NCBI RefSeq assembly: GCF_040958095.1
Contig: NC_091165.1
Span: 23,247,221 to 23,311,220, forward strand
Source: Procambarus clarkii
Taxonomy: Eukaryota > Arthropoda > Malacostraca > Decapoda > Cambaridae
Length of the DNA: 64,000 nucleotides
Reading direction: 5' to 3'
Below, piece after piece: positions 1 to 8,654 of the stretch. Position numbers and translations under genes: made by a program. The first letter of the stretch is position 1; each line of letters opens with the position of its first letter. The notes below the pieces were generated by a model. It was not told where the DNA came from and searched no databases. It saw nothing but the letters and a program-made list of their open reading frames with translations.

Positions 1-150
1 CAGTTTCCACCTGTGTCCCCTTGTGCGTGTGCCCTTTGTGTTAAATAGCCTGTCTTTATCTACCCTATCAATTCCCTTCAGAATCTTGAATGTGGTGATC
101 ATGTCCCCCCTAACTCTTCTGTCTTCCAGCGAAGTGGAAGACAGAATGTG
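1..150 (-). mobile_element. LINE fragment, C-terminal coding part (CR1-group-like)
   Basis: Read on the minus strand this encodes LEDRRVRGDMITTFKIL followed by GIDRVDKDRLF and TRTRGHRWKL. It lines up with the end of the reverse transcriptase ORF at 312-2192 (LERRRERGDMIGTYKIL, GIDRVDIDEMF, TRGHGWKLETQ). It is a diverged relative of that element, not a copy. It runs off the left edge of the window, and its 5' side stops at the AC microsatellite at 153-230. It codes for only part of a protein and is presumably dead. Confidence 0.75.

Positions 151-152
<2 letters not shown>

Positions 153-230
<78 letters not shown>
153..230. repeat. (GT)n microsatellite, the AC tail of the LINE at 231-2193
   Basis: An uninterrupted dinucleotide run. 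On the minus strand it directly follows the LINE terminus AGGTGAGT, so it reads as the element's (AC)n tail. Confidence 0.97.
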
Positions 231-233
<3 letters not shown>

Positions 234-2193
234 CACCTATATGTACTCACCTATATGTGCTTGCAGGATCGAGCATTGACTCTTGGATCCCGCCTTTCGA
301 GCATCGGTTGTTTACAGCAATGACTCCTGTCCCATTTCCCTATCATACCTGGTTTTAAAATTATGAATAGTATTTGCTTCCACAACCTGTTCCTGAAGTG
401 CATTCCATTTCCCCACTACTCTCACGCTAAAAGAAAACTTCCTTACATCTCTGTGACTCATCTGAGTTTCAAGCTTCCATCCATGTCCTCTCGTTCTGTT
501 ACTATTCCGTGTGAACATTTCGTCTATGTCCACTCTGTCAATTCCTCTGAGTATCTTATACGTTCCTATCATGTCCCCCCTCTCCCTTCTTCTTTCTAGT
601 GTCGTAAGGCACAGTTCCCTCAGGCGCTCTTCATACCCCATCCCTCGTAGCTCTGGGACGAGTCTCGTTGCAAACCTCTGAACCTTTTCCAGTTTCATTA
701 TATGCTTCTTCAGATGGGGACTCCATGATGAGGCGGCATACTCTAAGACTGGCCTTACGTAGGCAGTGTAAAGCGCCCTAAATGCCTCCTTACTTAGGTT
801 TCTGAATGATGTTCTAACTTTTGCCAGTGTAGAGTACGCTGCTGTCGTTATCCTATTAATATGTGCCTCAGGAGATAGATTAGGTGTTACGTCCACCCCC
901 AGGTCTCTTTCACGCGTCGTTACAGGTAGGCTGTTCCCCTTCATTGTGTACTGTCCCTTTGGTCTCCTATCTCCTAGTCCCATTTCCATAACTTTACATT
1001 TGCTCGTGTTGAATTCTAGTAGCCATTTCTCTGACCATCTCTGCAATCTGTTCAGGTCCTCTTGGAGGATCCTGCAATCCTCATCTGTCACAACTCTTCT
1101 CATCAACTTTGCATCATCCGCAAACATCGACATGTAGGACTCTACGCCTGTAAACATGTCGTTAACATACACAAGAAATAGAATTGGTCCCAGCACCGAT
1201 CCTTGTGGTACTCCACTTGTTACTGTTCGCCAGTCCGACTTCTCGCCCCTTACCGTAACTCTTTGGCTCCTTCCTGTTAGGTAGTTCCTTATCCATTCTA
1301 GGACCTTTCCCCCCACCCCCGCCTGCCTCTCGAGCTTGAACAGCAGTCTCATGTGCGGTACTGTATCAAAGGCTTTTTGGCAGTCCAGAAATATGCAGTC
1401 TGCCCAACCATCTCTGTCCTGTCTTATCCTCGTTATTTTATCATAGAATTCCAGAAGGTTTGTTAGGCACGATTTCCCTGTCCAGAACCCATGTTGATGT
1501 TTGTTCACAAACCTAATGTTCTCCAGGTGTGCAACCAGTCGTAGCCTAATTATTCTTTCCAGTATTTTACAGGGGATGCTTGTCAGTGATACAGGTCTGT
1601 AGTTAAGTGCCTCCTCCCTATCTCCTTTCTTGAAGATCGGCACGACATTTGCCTTCTTCCAGCAACTGGGCAATTCTCCTGACATAAGTGACTCATTAAA
1701 GATCATTGCCAGAGGCACGCTGAGGGCCTGTGCTGCTTCTTTTAGTATCCACGGTGATACTTTGTCTGGTCCAACTGCTTTAGTTGCATCTAGAGTTGTC
1801 AACTGTTTCATTACCTCCTCTGCTGTCACCTCTATATCTGATAGTCTTTCATCTAGGGTAACCCCTTCCAACAATGGGAGCTGCTCAGGCTCGGTAGTGA
1901 ACACTCCATGGAAACTGGCATTCAGTGCCTCGCAGATTTCCTTGTCACTTTCAGTATATGCCCCCTCTGTCTTCCTTAGTCTTGTCACTTGGTCGTTCAC
2001 CGACATTTTTCTTCTTATATGACTGTGTAGTAACTTAGGTTGTTTTTTCGCTTTGATTGCAATATCGTTCTCATAGTCCCTTTCCGATGTTCGTCTTATG
2101 TTAATGTAATCGTTCCTAGCTCTGTTGTATCTGCTTCTGTTGTCCTCTGTTCTTTGTCTTCTGTACTTCCTCCACTCCCGCCTGCTGGCCATT
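231..2193 (-). mobile_element. 5'-truncated non-LTR retrotransposon (CR1-group-like LINE), copy A
   Basis: A minus-strand element with one long open reverse transcriptase frame (312-2192) and a short 3' UTR (231-311). The UTR contains GAAAGGCGGGATCCAAGAG and ends in two direct copies of ATAGGTGAGTAC leading into (AC)n. No endonuclease domain is present. The element is cut at 2193 against a second AC run (2197-2222) in the same orientation. Related copies lie at 15098-15904 (near-identical at the protein level) and 16328-17791 (older). The clade call rests on the GVPQGSVLGP and FADD motifs and the VVGKWNALQEQVVEA-type C-terminus; the exact clade (CR1, L2, Rex1, Daphne) is not resolved. Confidence 0.88.
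312..2192 (-). CDS. LINE ORF2 fragment: reverse transcriptase, 626 codons, endonuclease missing
   Basis: The product would copy LINE RNA into DNA at a nicked target (target-primed reverse transcription). Visible motifs are KAVGPDKVSPWIL (residues about 138-150), NYRPVSLTS (197-205), HGFWTGKSC (234-242), FLDCQKAFDTVPH (268-280), GVPQGSVLGPILF (327-339) and the catalytic FADD (357-360). A basic N-terminal stretch and a C-terminal WNALQEQVVEANTIHNFK tail flank the RT domain. A complete ORF2 would carry an AP-type endonuclease of roughly 230 residues before this. Here the 5' end abuts an AC repeat, so the first Met is only the first ATG left after truncation. The frame has no stop over 626 codons, which suggests a fairly young insertion, but as truncated it should not be mobile by itself. 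Confidence 0.85.
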   Translation of the reverse strand: MASRREWRKYRRQRTEDNRSRYNRARNDYINIRRTSERDYENDIAIKAKKQPKLLHSHIRRKMSVNDQVTRLRKTEGAYTESDKEICEALNASFHGVFTTEPEQLPLLEGVTLDERLSDIEVTAEEVMKQLTTLDATKAVGPDKVSPWILKEAAQALSVPLAMIFNESLMSGELPSCWKKANVVPIFKKGDREEALNYRPVSLTSIPCKILERIIRLRLVAHLENIRFVNKHQHGFWTGKSCLTNLLEFYDKITRIRQDRDGWADCIFLDCQKAFDTVPHMRLLFKLERQAGVGGKVLEWIRNYLTGRSQRVTVRGEKSDWRTVTSGVPQGSVLGPILFLVYVNDMFTGVESYMSMFADDAKLMRRVVTDEDCRILQEDLNRLQRWSEKWLLEFNTSKCKVMEMGLGDRRPKGQYTMKGNSLPVTTRERDLGVDVTPNLSPEAHINRITTAAYSTLAKVRTSFRNLSKEAFRALYTAYVRPVLEYAASSWSPHLKKHIMKLEKVQRFATRLVPELRGMGYEERLRELCLTTLERRRERGDMIGTYKILRGIDRVDIDEMFTRNSNRTRGHGWKLETQMSHRDVRKFSFSVRVVGKWNALQEQVVEANTIHNFKTRYDREMGQESLL

Positions 2194-2196
2194 TTT

Positions 2197-2222
2197 TGTG
2201 TGTGTGTGTGTGCGTGCGTGTG
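2197..2222. repeat. Short (TG)n run at the 5' edge of LINE copy A
   Basis: TG units with two CG-type variants. On the LINE's strand this is (CA)n directly upstream of the truncated 5' end, matching the tail repeat on its other side. Confidence 0.9.
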
Positions 2223-2356
2223 AAGAGAAATAAGATCACGCTACTATGGCGTTATACTCACTAGCCCTTCGGGGCAAATTTAAAAAAATAACAAATGTGT
2301 CTTTCTTGTAATGACAAGATCTGACTGGTGGCGTGCAGAATATATGAAAGCCACAT

Positions 2357-2361
<5 letters not shown>
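2223..2361. other. Unassigned spacer
   Basis: About 140 bp between the AC run and the AT microsatellite. It contains CCCTTCGGGGC and an A-rich stretch. I recognise no gene or repeat family in it. Confidence 0.4.

Positions 2362-2442
<81 letters not shown>
2362..2442. repeat. (AT)n microsatellite
   Basis: About 40 AT units without interruption. Confidence 0.98.
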
Positions 2443-2444
<2 letters not shown>

Positions 2445-2780
2445 ACATTGCTTCATCTTCGTTGTGTTCTGAACATGTCGTGTCACGCTGATCATATCTG
2501 CTATTGGATCAAATATTTTCTTTTTATAAAATTCGAACGACTGAACTTGAAAACAGATGCCCATCATTCCTTAATTTTCTTAATAATCTTCAAGTTGCAG
2601 TGAGTGTCGAGGCGATATTTGCAGGAGTTGATGTTATTCATGGATGAGTCGACTTATATTACATCACTTCCCCTACACCTTCACGCCCTCGGTCACGTAT
2701 GACAAGACTGACATGACAGGGAGTTACAGGTAACGTATCGTAGCTCAGGAATGATCTAGGATGGAGAAACGACTTGACTC

Positions 2781-2845
2781 GTACATGAGTCATGACACGT
2801 ACATGACTCATGACACGTACATGAGTCATGACACGTACATGACAC
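2781..2845. repeat. 18-bp tandem repeat, about 3.5 copies
   Basis: The unit GTACATGAGTCATGACAC starts at 2781, 2799, 2817 and 2835 with single-base changes. ATGAGTCAT-type palindromic cores recur in it. Confidence 0.85.
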
Positions 2846-2873
2846 TCGTACTCGCGTACATGGACTTTGACTC

Positions 2874-3195
2874 GTGAGGGAGGTGACATGACTAATGAGG
2901 GAGATGACATGACTAATGAGGGAGGTGACATGACTAATGAGGGAGATGACATGACTAATGAGGGAGATGACATGACTAATGAGGGAGGTAACATGACTAA
3001 TGAGGGAGGTAACATGACTAATGAGGGAGGTAACATGACTAATGAGGGAGGTAACATGACTAATGAGGGGAGATAACAAGACTAATGAGGGGAGATGACA
3101 TGATTAATGAGGAAGGTAACATGACTAATGAGGGAGGTAAAATGACTAATGAGGGGAGATGACATGACTAATGAGGGGAGATGACATGACGAGCT
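2874..3195. repeat. 21-bp minisatellite (ATGACTAATGAGGGAGGTGAC)
   Basis: About 15 copies with substitutions at a few positions and an extra G in some units. The unit length is a multiple of three, so stop-free frames appear on both strands without coding meaning. Confidence 0.92.
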
Positions 3196-3947
3196 GTTAG
3201 CCAATAATGACCTAGAATGGCGGGTCATGAGAATAAAAGCTATAGCGCCGTAAAGGAACCCATAACTATGCAAGGACTTAAGTCAATCGTAACAATTACC
3301 TAAGCAAACGATAAATGCCAGCAAGTTAAGTCAAGTCAAAGGGAACTAAGGCGCGAGGAAGTCAAAGAAAGCAGGGGGGGGGATTCCTCCAGATGTAACG
3401 AGCCAGAGGTCAGAGGTCAGAGGTCAGAGGTCAGAGACAGAAGCCTATTACAAATGTCACCTATATAATTAATAGGGGAAAAATGGGTGTGTTTTTTTCT
3501 TAAATGAGTATTTTATCTCTGTTATCACTATAGAGAAGAAAGCGTCACTATGACCCCACAGTAAATCAAGTTTAATTAGTGAAGATCAAAAGCTAATTAA
3601 ACTAATAATTACTATGGAAGATGTTAGTAAATTAAAATGTAGTCTGAGGAGCCGTCAAGCCCCGGCCAAGTATTTGCCAGGGGCCTAAAAGACTGTGCAG
3701 AGGAGCTTAGTCAACTCTTTGTCAAGTATTTTCAATAACTCATTAGAAAACGGCAAGTTTGCCCGATTTATACAAAGGGGAGACTGAGCCCTGACCTTAA
3801 GTTATCATCCATCTTTAACATACTCAATATTTAGCTTTAAATTAACTCTTTATAAGGAAATTTGGCCACAAGAGAAAACAGAGATTGTTCATATTTGACC
3901 CAAATTGACGTGAATTTTTAAAACTACGATGAAAATTTCAAATACTT
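3196..3947. other. Mostly unassigned AT-rich sequence with a 7-bp repeat
   Basis: A short (AGGTCAG)n run lies at about 3403-3436. The segment 3850-3945 (TATAAGGAAATTTGG ... ACCCAAATTG ... AACTACGATG) resembles 4150-4245, so these are two copies of an unnamed repeat on either side of the retroposon tail at 3948. No coding sequence seen. Confidence 0.5.
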
Positions 3948-4067
3948 GCCCGAAACGCTATTGCGTACTAGTGGCTTTAGGTACTGTATGTACTACCTCT
4001 ATAAATCTAACAGAATGTTTGTACTGTAACTCTGTAATTATGTACAGTATGTACTTTTCCTAAATAA

Positions 4068-4099
<32 letters not shown>

Positions 4100-4100
4100 G
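3948..4100 (+). mobile_element. Retroposon 3' end (GCCCGAAACGCT family) with (ATT)n tail
   Basis: It starts GCCCGAAACGCTATTGCGTA, continues GTGGCTTTAGG and TGTATGTACT, and ends CCTAAATAAATT followed by (ATT)n. A second copy with the same landmarks lies at 54538-54668, ending CCTGAATAAA and an (ATTT)n tail. A minus-strand remnant lies at 25683-25745. The AATAAA-like signal followed by a simple-repeat tail points to a LINE 3' UTR or SINE; no coding part is left. Confidence 0.65.
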
Positions 4101-4470
4101 TTTGTGGGCTATTTTTTGAACGTAATTGAAGTGTTAAATATAGTAATTTGATAAGGAAATTGGAGCAAAACAGCAATCAGAGGTTTTTGGCATTTTACCC
4201 AAATTGGTCAGCAGTTTGAAAAACACGATGGATATTGGAAATATTATGATTGACGGTTATTTTTTATCGTAATTGACGGCGATTGCACATATTTGAAGCT
4301 TTAAATAAACGTCATCCATTGCTGAAGTTTGTCATATTTTGACATTTAAATAAGCCATTTATGGCTGTGTCTCTCCCGAAACCTCACTAATGACAAGTTT
4401 GCTTACTTATCTGTGTAAATAAACAACCCTTCCTCCTGTTTATTTAACACCTATTGTGACGGTTGTAAAT
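4101..4470. other. Unassigned AT-rich sequence
   Basis: It holds the second copy of the repeat also seen at 3850-3945. No ORF, RNA gene or named element recognised. Confidence 0.4.
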
Positions 4471-4793
4471 AGTCAGAATTCGTACATTCTTAGCTTTTAA
4501 ATAGTAGTATACTGACTAGTAAGGAATTCTTTTAAAACAAATAAAGCTAAAACACAAATGTAAATATTCCTAGGCCTAGTATAGCACACATATGTACTAT
4601 ATTAGGCCTCAGATATCGTGTATTAGACCTAGGGAGGTTAGGATAGGTTAATTTGTCAAAATAACACAAGTAAAAAATAGTTTTCCGGTTTGTCCAACTC
4701 AATAGTTCAGATTTCTACTGTCTAATTGCGTTGAACATCGGTATATATACTACGGTGCTCATCGTTACTATACGTACTACCAACACAGGAGCC
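4471..4793 (+). repeat. Interspersed repeat family T, copy 1
   Basis: It shares long stretches with 14124-14449 (minus) and 32085-32335 (plus). Common landmarks are CCTAGGCCTAGTATAG, ACATATGTACTATATTAGGCC, the TTAGG-like GAGGTTAGGATAGGTTAA, TTTCCGGTTTGTCCAAC and TATATATACTACGG. There is no coding capacity. The type (MITE or old retroposon) is unknown. Confidence 0.75.
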
Positions 4794-4794
4794 C

Positions 4795-4921
4795 GGGGCT
4801 GGTATAAATAAATATAGAAATAGGTAGAAATAGGTTTTCTGGGGGGTAGAAATAGCCTAAGCTATTCTATCCCTTTGAGATGTATTTTTTTCTTGTCTCA
4901 ATAAACATACTTGAACTTGAA
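4795..4921 (+). mobile_element. Retroposon 3' end (AGCTATTCTATCCCTTTGAG family)
   Basis: The sequence AGCCTAAGCTATTCTATCCC ... CTCAATAAACATACTTGAA is the same 3' end that occurs inverted at 32338-32500 (TTATTGAGGTAAAATAC ... AGCTCAAGCTATTCTCACCC). The terminal repeat of about 6 bp (TTGAAC or TTCAAT type) and AATAAA mark it as a non-LTR or SINE 3' terminus. Confidence 0.6.
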
Positions 4922-5154
4922 TAACCTTTGGTTATTGAGTGGAGCCAAATGGACCATCCTAGGCTTTAGTGTTAAGAGTTTGGCCTCTCTCAGACACTGG
5001 CGGGCTGTTAAAGCCTCCATAACAGCGTAGTCACCAATTAACCAGTTTATTGAGTACAGGACTAGAGTCAATGGCCGGTGTATGTACACCCAGAAGCGGG
5101 ATACACCTCTGGGTGTATACACAGCGATCCTCAGGTATAGCTGCCAGTGTATTG
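4922..5154. other. Unassigned
   Basis: It includes a local duplication of GTGTATGTACACCCAGAAGC-like and GGGTGTATAC words near 5080-5120. No gene recognised. Confidence 0.35.
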
Positions 5155-5704
5155 TCCAGCAGGTCCTTCAGGGACCCCAAGACTAACCCAGCAGGTCCCT
5201 CAGGGAGCCCAAGACTAACCCAGCAGGTCCTTCAGGGACCCCAAGACTAACCCAGCCGGTCCTTCAGGGACCCCAAGACTAACCCAGCAGGTCCCTTAGG
5301 GACCCCAAGACTAACCCAGCAGGTCCTTCAGGGACCCCAAGACTAACCCAGCAGGTCCTTCAGGGACCCCAAGACTAACCCAGCAGGTCCTTCAGGGACC
5401 CCAAGACTAACCCAGCAGGTCATTCAGACACCCCAAGACTAACCCAGCAGGTCCCTCAGACACCCCAAGACTAACCCAACAGGTCATTCAGGGACCCCAA
5501 GACTAACCCAACAGGTCATTCAGGGACCCCAAGACTAACCCAACAGGTCATTCAGGGACCCCAAGACTAACCCAACAGGTCATTCAGGGACCCCAAGACT
5601 AACCCAGCAGGTCATTCAGGGACCCCAAGACTAACCCAACAGGTCCCTCAGGGACCCCAAGACTAACCCAGCAGGTCCCTCAGACACCCCAAGACTAACC
5701 CAAC
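5155..5704. repeat. 32-bp minisatellite
   Basis: About 17 copies of a unit that starts GACTAACCCAGCAGGTCC and ends GGGACCCCAA. Spacing of GACTAACC is 32 bp (5181, 5213 and so on). Variants are AGC/AAC and TTC/CTC/ATT substitutions. Confidence 0.93.
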
Positions 5705-6227
5705 ACCCGGCACCCACACACCAGCTCTTCAAGACGTCGTACCTCACGAGGCAAACTTATCATACCCAGATCGGTCATTAATCAAAACAAGCCTATCAAG
5801 TTTCTGTCATACTGCGCACCGTCCGGTTCATTATTCACACGAGTCTCTTCATCGAACTCACGTTAACTCATGCCACTCATGTCAACTCATCGTCTTCAGG
5901 GGCGTTCAAAAGGCCTTAGGCAACCGGGTGAAGTGTTTACAGAGGAAAAGTTCGATTAAGACGAGAGTTTCGTGGCCGGAGTGATGAAGGAAGGTTTCTT
6001 AAGGGGATGACTCCGGAGTATCCGTGGAGGAGGAGGTGTGTGGGTGGCCGAGGTGTGAAGATCCCATCCGGTTACACCCCCCCCCCCCTCCTCCTCCTCA
6101 GGTGATTACTTACACAATTAATTACACAAGTTTTAATTGGGTGTGCTCCAGATTGTGTATGTTGTGAGGAGTGTGTGGAGATGTGGAGGTCCTGGGTGCT
6201 CTTACTCTTGCTCTTACACTCTCACTC

Positions 6228-6229
<2 letters not shown>
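5705..6229. other. Unassigned low-copy-looking sequence
   Basis: No gene found. A C-run at about 6077-6089 and a GGAGGAGGAGG stretch are the only local structures. Confidence 0.35.

Positions 6230-6296
<67 letters not shown>
6230..6296. repeat. (CT)n microsatellite
   Basis: An uninterrupted CT run preceded by degenerate CTCTTACTCT words. Confidence 0.97.
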
Positions 6297-6299
<3 letters not shown>

Positions 6300-6365
6300 G
6301 CAGCATCTCCCACACATATGCAGGTGTAAGGGGAAGTGAGAGGGCCTGGCAGTCAGGGAAGAGGT

Positions 6366-6655
6366 AGTGACAGGTATAGAAAGCAGAGGGTGACAGGTAT
6401 AAAAAGCAGGGGGTGACAGGTATAGAAAGGAGGGGGGGTGACAGGTATAGAAAGCAGAGGGTGACAGGTATAAAAAGCAGGGGGTGACAGGTATAGAAAG
6501 GAGGGGGGTGACAGGTATAGAAAGCAGAGGGTAACAGGTATAAAAAGCAGGGGGTGACAGGTATAGAAAGGAGGGGGGGTGACAGGTATAGAAAGCAGGG
6601 GGTGACAGGTATAGAAAGCAGGGGGGGGAGAGGTACAGAAAGCAGGGGGGGGGGG
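6366..6655. repeat. 23-24-bp minisatellite (GGTGACAGGTATAGAAAGCA)
   Basis: About 12 copies. Units differ in AGAAAG/AAAAAG and in the length of the G run, which drifts from 3 to 12 G. Confidence 0.9.
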
Positions 6656-6837
6656 AGTGACTCCTAAACGTAGTTTATAAATCCCAAACATTTCCCCCCG
6701 AGCTGTGTTGTAGGAGTGTTTAACAAGACGGTGACACAGAGCCACACTGCTCCTATCGCCAGGGCTCCTGGCTAAGTGCCTCGACATTCATATACCGCCC
6801 GGCCCCCTGGCCCTCGGGGGCCTGCATCAAGTGCCAC

Positions 6838-7337
6838 NNNNNNNNNNNNNNNNNNNNNNNNNNNNNNNNNNNNNNNNNNNNNNNNNNNNNNNNNNNNNNN
6901 NNNNNNNNNNNNNNNNNNNNNNNNNNNNNNNNNNNNNNNNNNNNNNNNNNNNNNNNNNNNNNNNNNNNNNNNNNNNNNNNNNNNNNNNNNNNNNNNNNNN
7001 NNNNNNNNNNNNNNNNNNNNNNNNNNNNNNNNNNNNNNNNNNNNNNNNNNNNNNNNNNNNNNNNNNNNNNNNNNNNNNNNNNNNNNNNNNNNNNNNNNNN
7101 NNNNNNNNNNNNNNNNNNNNNNNNNNNNNNNNNNNNNNNNNNNNNNNNNNNNNNNNNNNNNNNNNNNNNNNNNNNNNNNNNNNNNNNNNNNNNNNNNNNN
7201 NNNNNNNNNNNNNNNNNNNNNNNNNNNNNNNNNNNNNNNNNNNNNNNNNNNNNNNNNNNNNNNNNNNNNNNNNNNNNNNNNNNNNNNNNNNNNNNNNNNN
7301 NNNNNNNNNNNNNNNNNNNNNNNNNNNNNNNNNNNNN
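6838..7337. other. Assembly gap of exactly 500 N
   Basis: A round-number gap is normally a scaffold placeholder, so the true missing length is unknown. No feature can be called inside it. Confidence 0.99.
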
Positions 7338-8075
7338 CAGTGAAGCTGTGGCCGTGGCGCAAAGTGGTCGGTGCCGCTCCTCCTACGACTCGCATCTCTC
7401 ATCTCGAGATAAATTCCTTTCCCACCCACCCCCCCTTCGTTGCACCCCTTCCCCAGGCCCCAAACCCCCGCTAATGACCCCTTGCCGTACCCCCGGTGGA
7501 CCCCAGTGTGCGCAGTGACACCCCCTGACTTGAATATCAGAACAAAAAAAATGGAAATTGTGATTTTACGGACGTGGGTGTTAAGAACCAAATCACCTAT
7601 CCAGCAGGAGCGAGGATAGGTGACTAGCCTACCGCTCCACGCCTTCAAAACTAACCCCTAACCCCGGCTAACAAACCCCCGCCACCATATTGAAGGGCAT
7701 AGGCCTATAGCAATGAATATTATTTCCCTCTTAATGTCTAAATTGATGTTCATTTTTATAACTCATCTTAAGTTCGTTTTGAAGCGACGCTCTTTCATGT
7801 GTGTTATAATTTTCCTCCTGATGAGCATCGAATCCAAATGATTGTTCATTTGAGGCGCGGTGCATGTAAAATAATTGTATAATTGTTTCTAGGGGCCTCA
7901 ATTGCCTGGTGTATTAACCCGAGGTGTATAATGGGAGACACAGAGGGCTAACATATGGGTCGCCACACCCGCTGTATTCACACCATTTTGCAGCAATTAG
8001 TGAATAGGATACAGTGTGTGTCTTGAAATGTAGGATAGAATACAGCCCCGGGTTGTATATATATCTTAGTGTTTC
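7338..8075. other. Unassigned sequence right of the gap
   Basis: A C-rich stretch (7420-7500) is followed by AT-rich DNA. No ORF with recognisable content and no named repeat. Confidence 0.35.
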
Positions 8076-8525
8076 TCATTCACTTAGAGGTGTATTCTTT
8101 GGTGTATACCATTCACTGAGAGAGGTGTATTCTTTGGTGTATACCATTCACTGGGAGAGGTGTATTCTTTGGTGTATACCATTCACTGAGAGAGGTGTAT
8201 TCCTTGGTGTATACCATTCACTGAGAGAGGTGTATTCCTTGGTGTATACCATTCACTGAGAGAGGTGTATTCTTTGGTGTATACCATTCACTGGGAGAGG
8301 TGTATTCGTTGGTGTATACCATTCACTGGGAGAGGTGTATTCGTTGGTGTATACCATTCACTGGGAGAGGTGTATTCGTTGGTGTACCTCATACACTGAC
8401 AGGTGTATTCCTGGGTGTATTGGGTGTACGTAGATGTCGCTCTCACACAGGGAGATGTATCCCTTGCTGTATTTCATACACTAAGAGATGTATACTTGCT
8501 GTATCTCGTGCCTCTAGAGGTGTAC
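8076..8525. repeat. 35-bp minisatellite (GGTGTATACCATTCACTG)
   Basis: About nine regular copies to roughly 8395, then degenerate copies to 8525. ATTCACTG recurs every 35 bp (8111, 8146 and onward). Confidence 0.9.
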
Positions 8526-8654
8526 CGCCGTGATTTCGAACTTCAATAGACCCTGATCCCGGCACTAACTAGACTTTGATCTCGGTATTAAATATGTCTT
8601 GATCATGTCACTCGATATTCCTTCATCACGGCATTAAATAGACCTTGATCCGTT

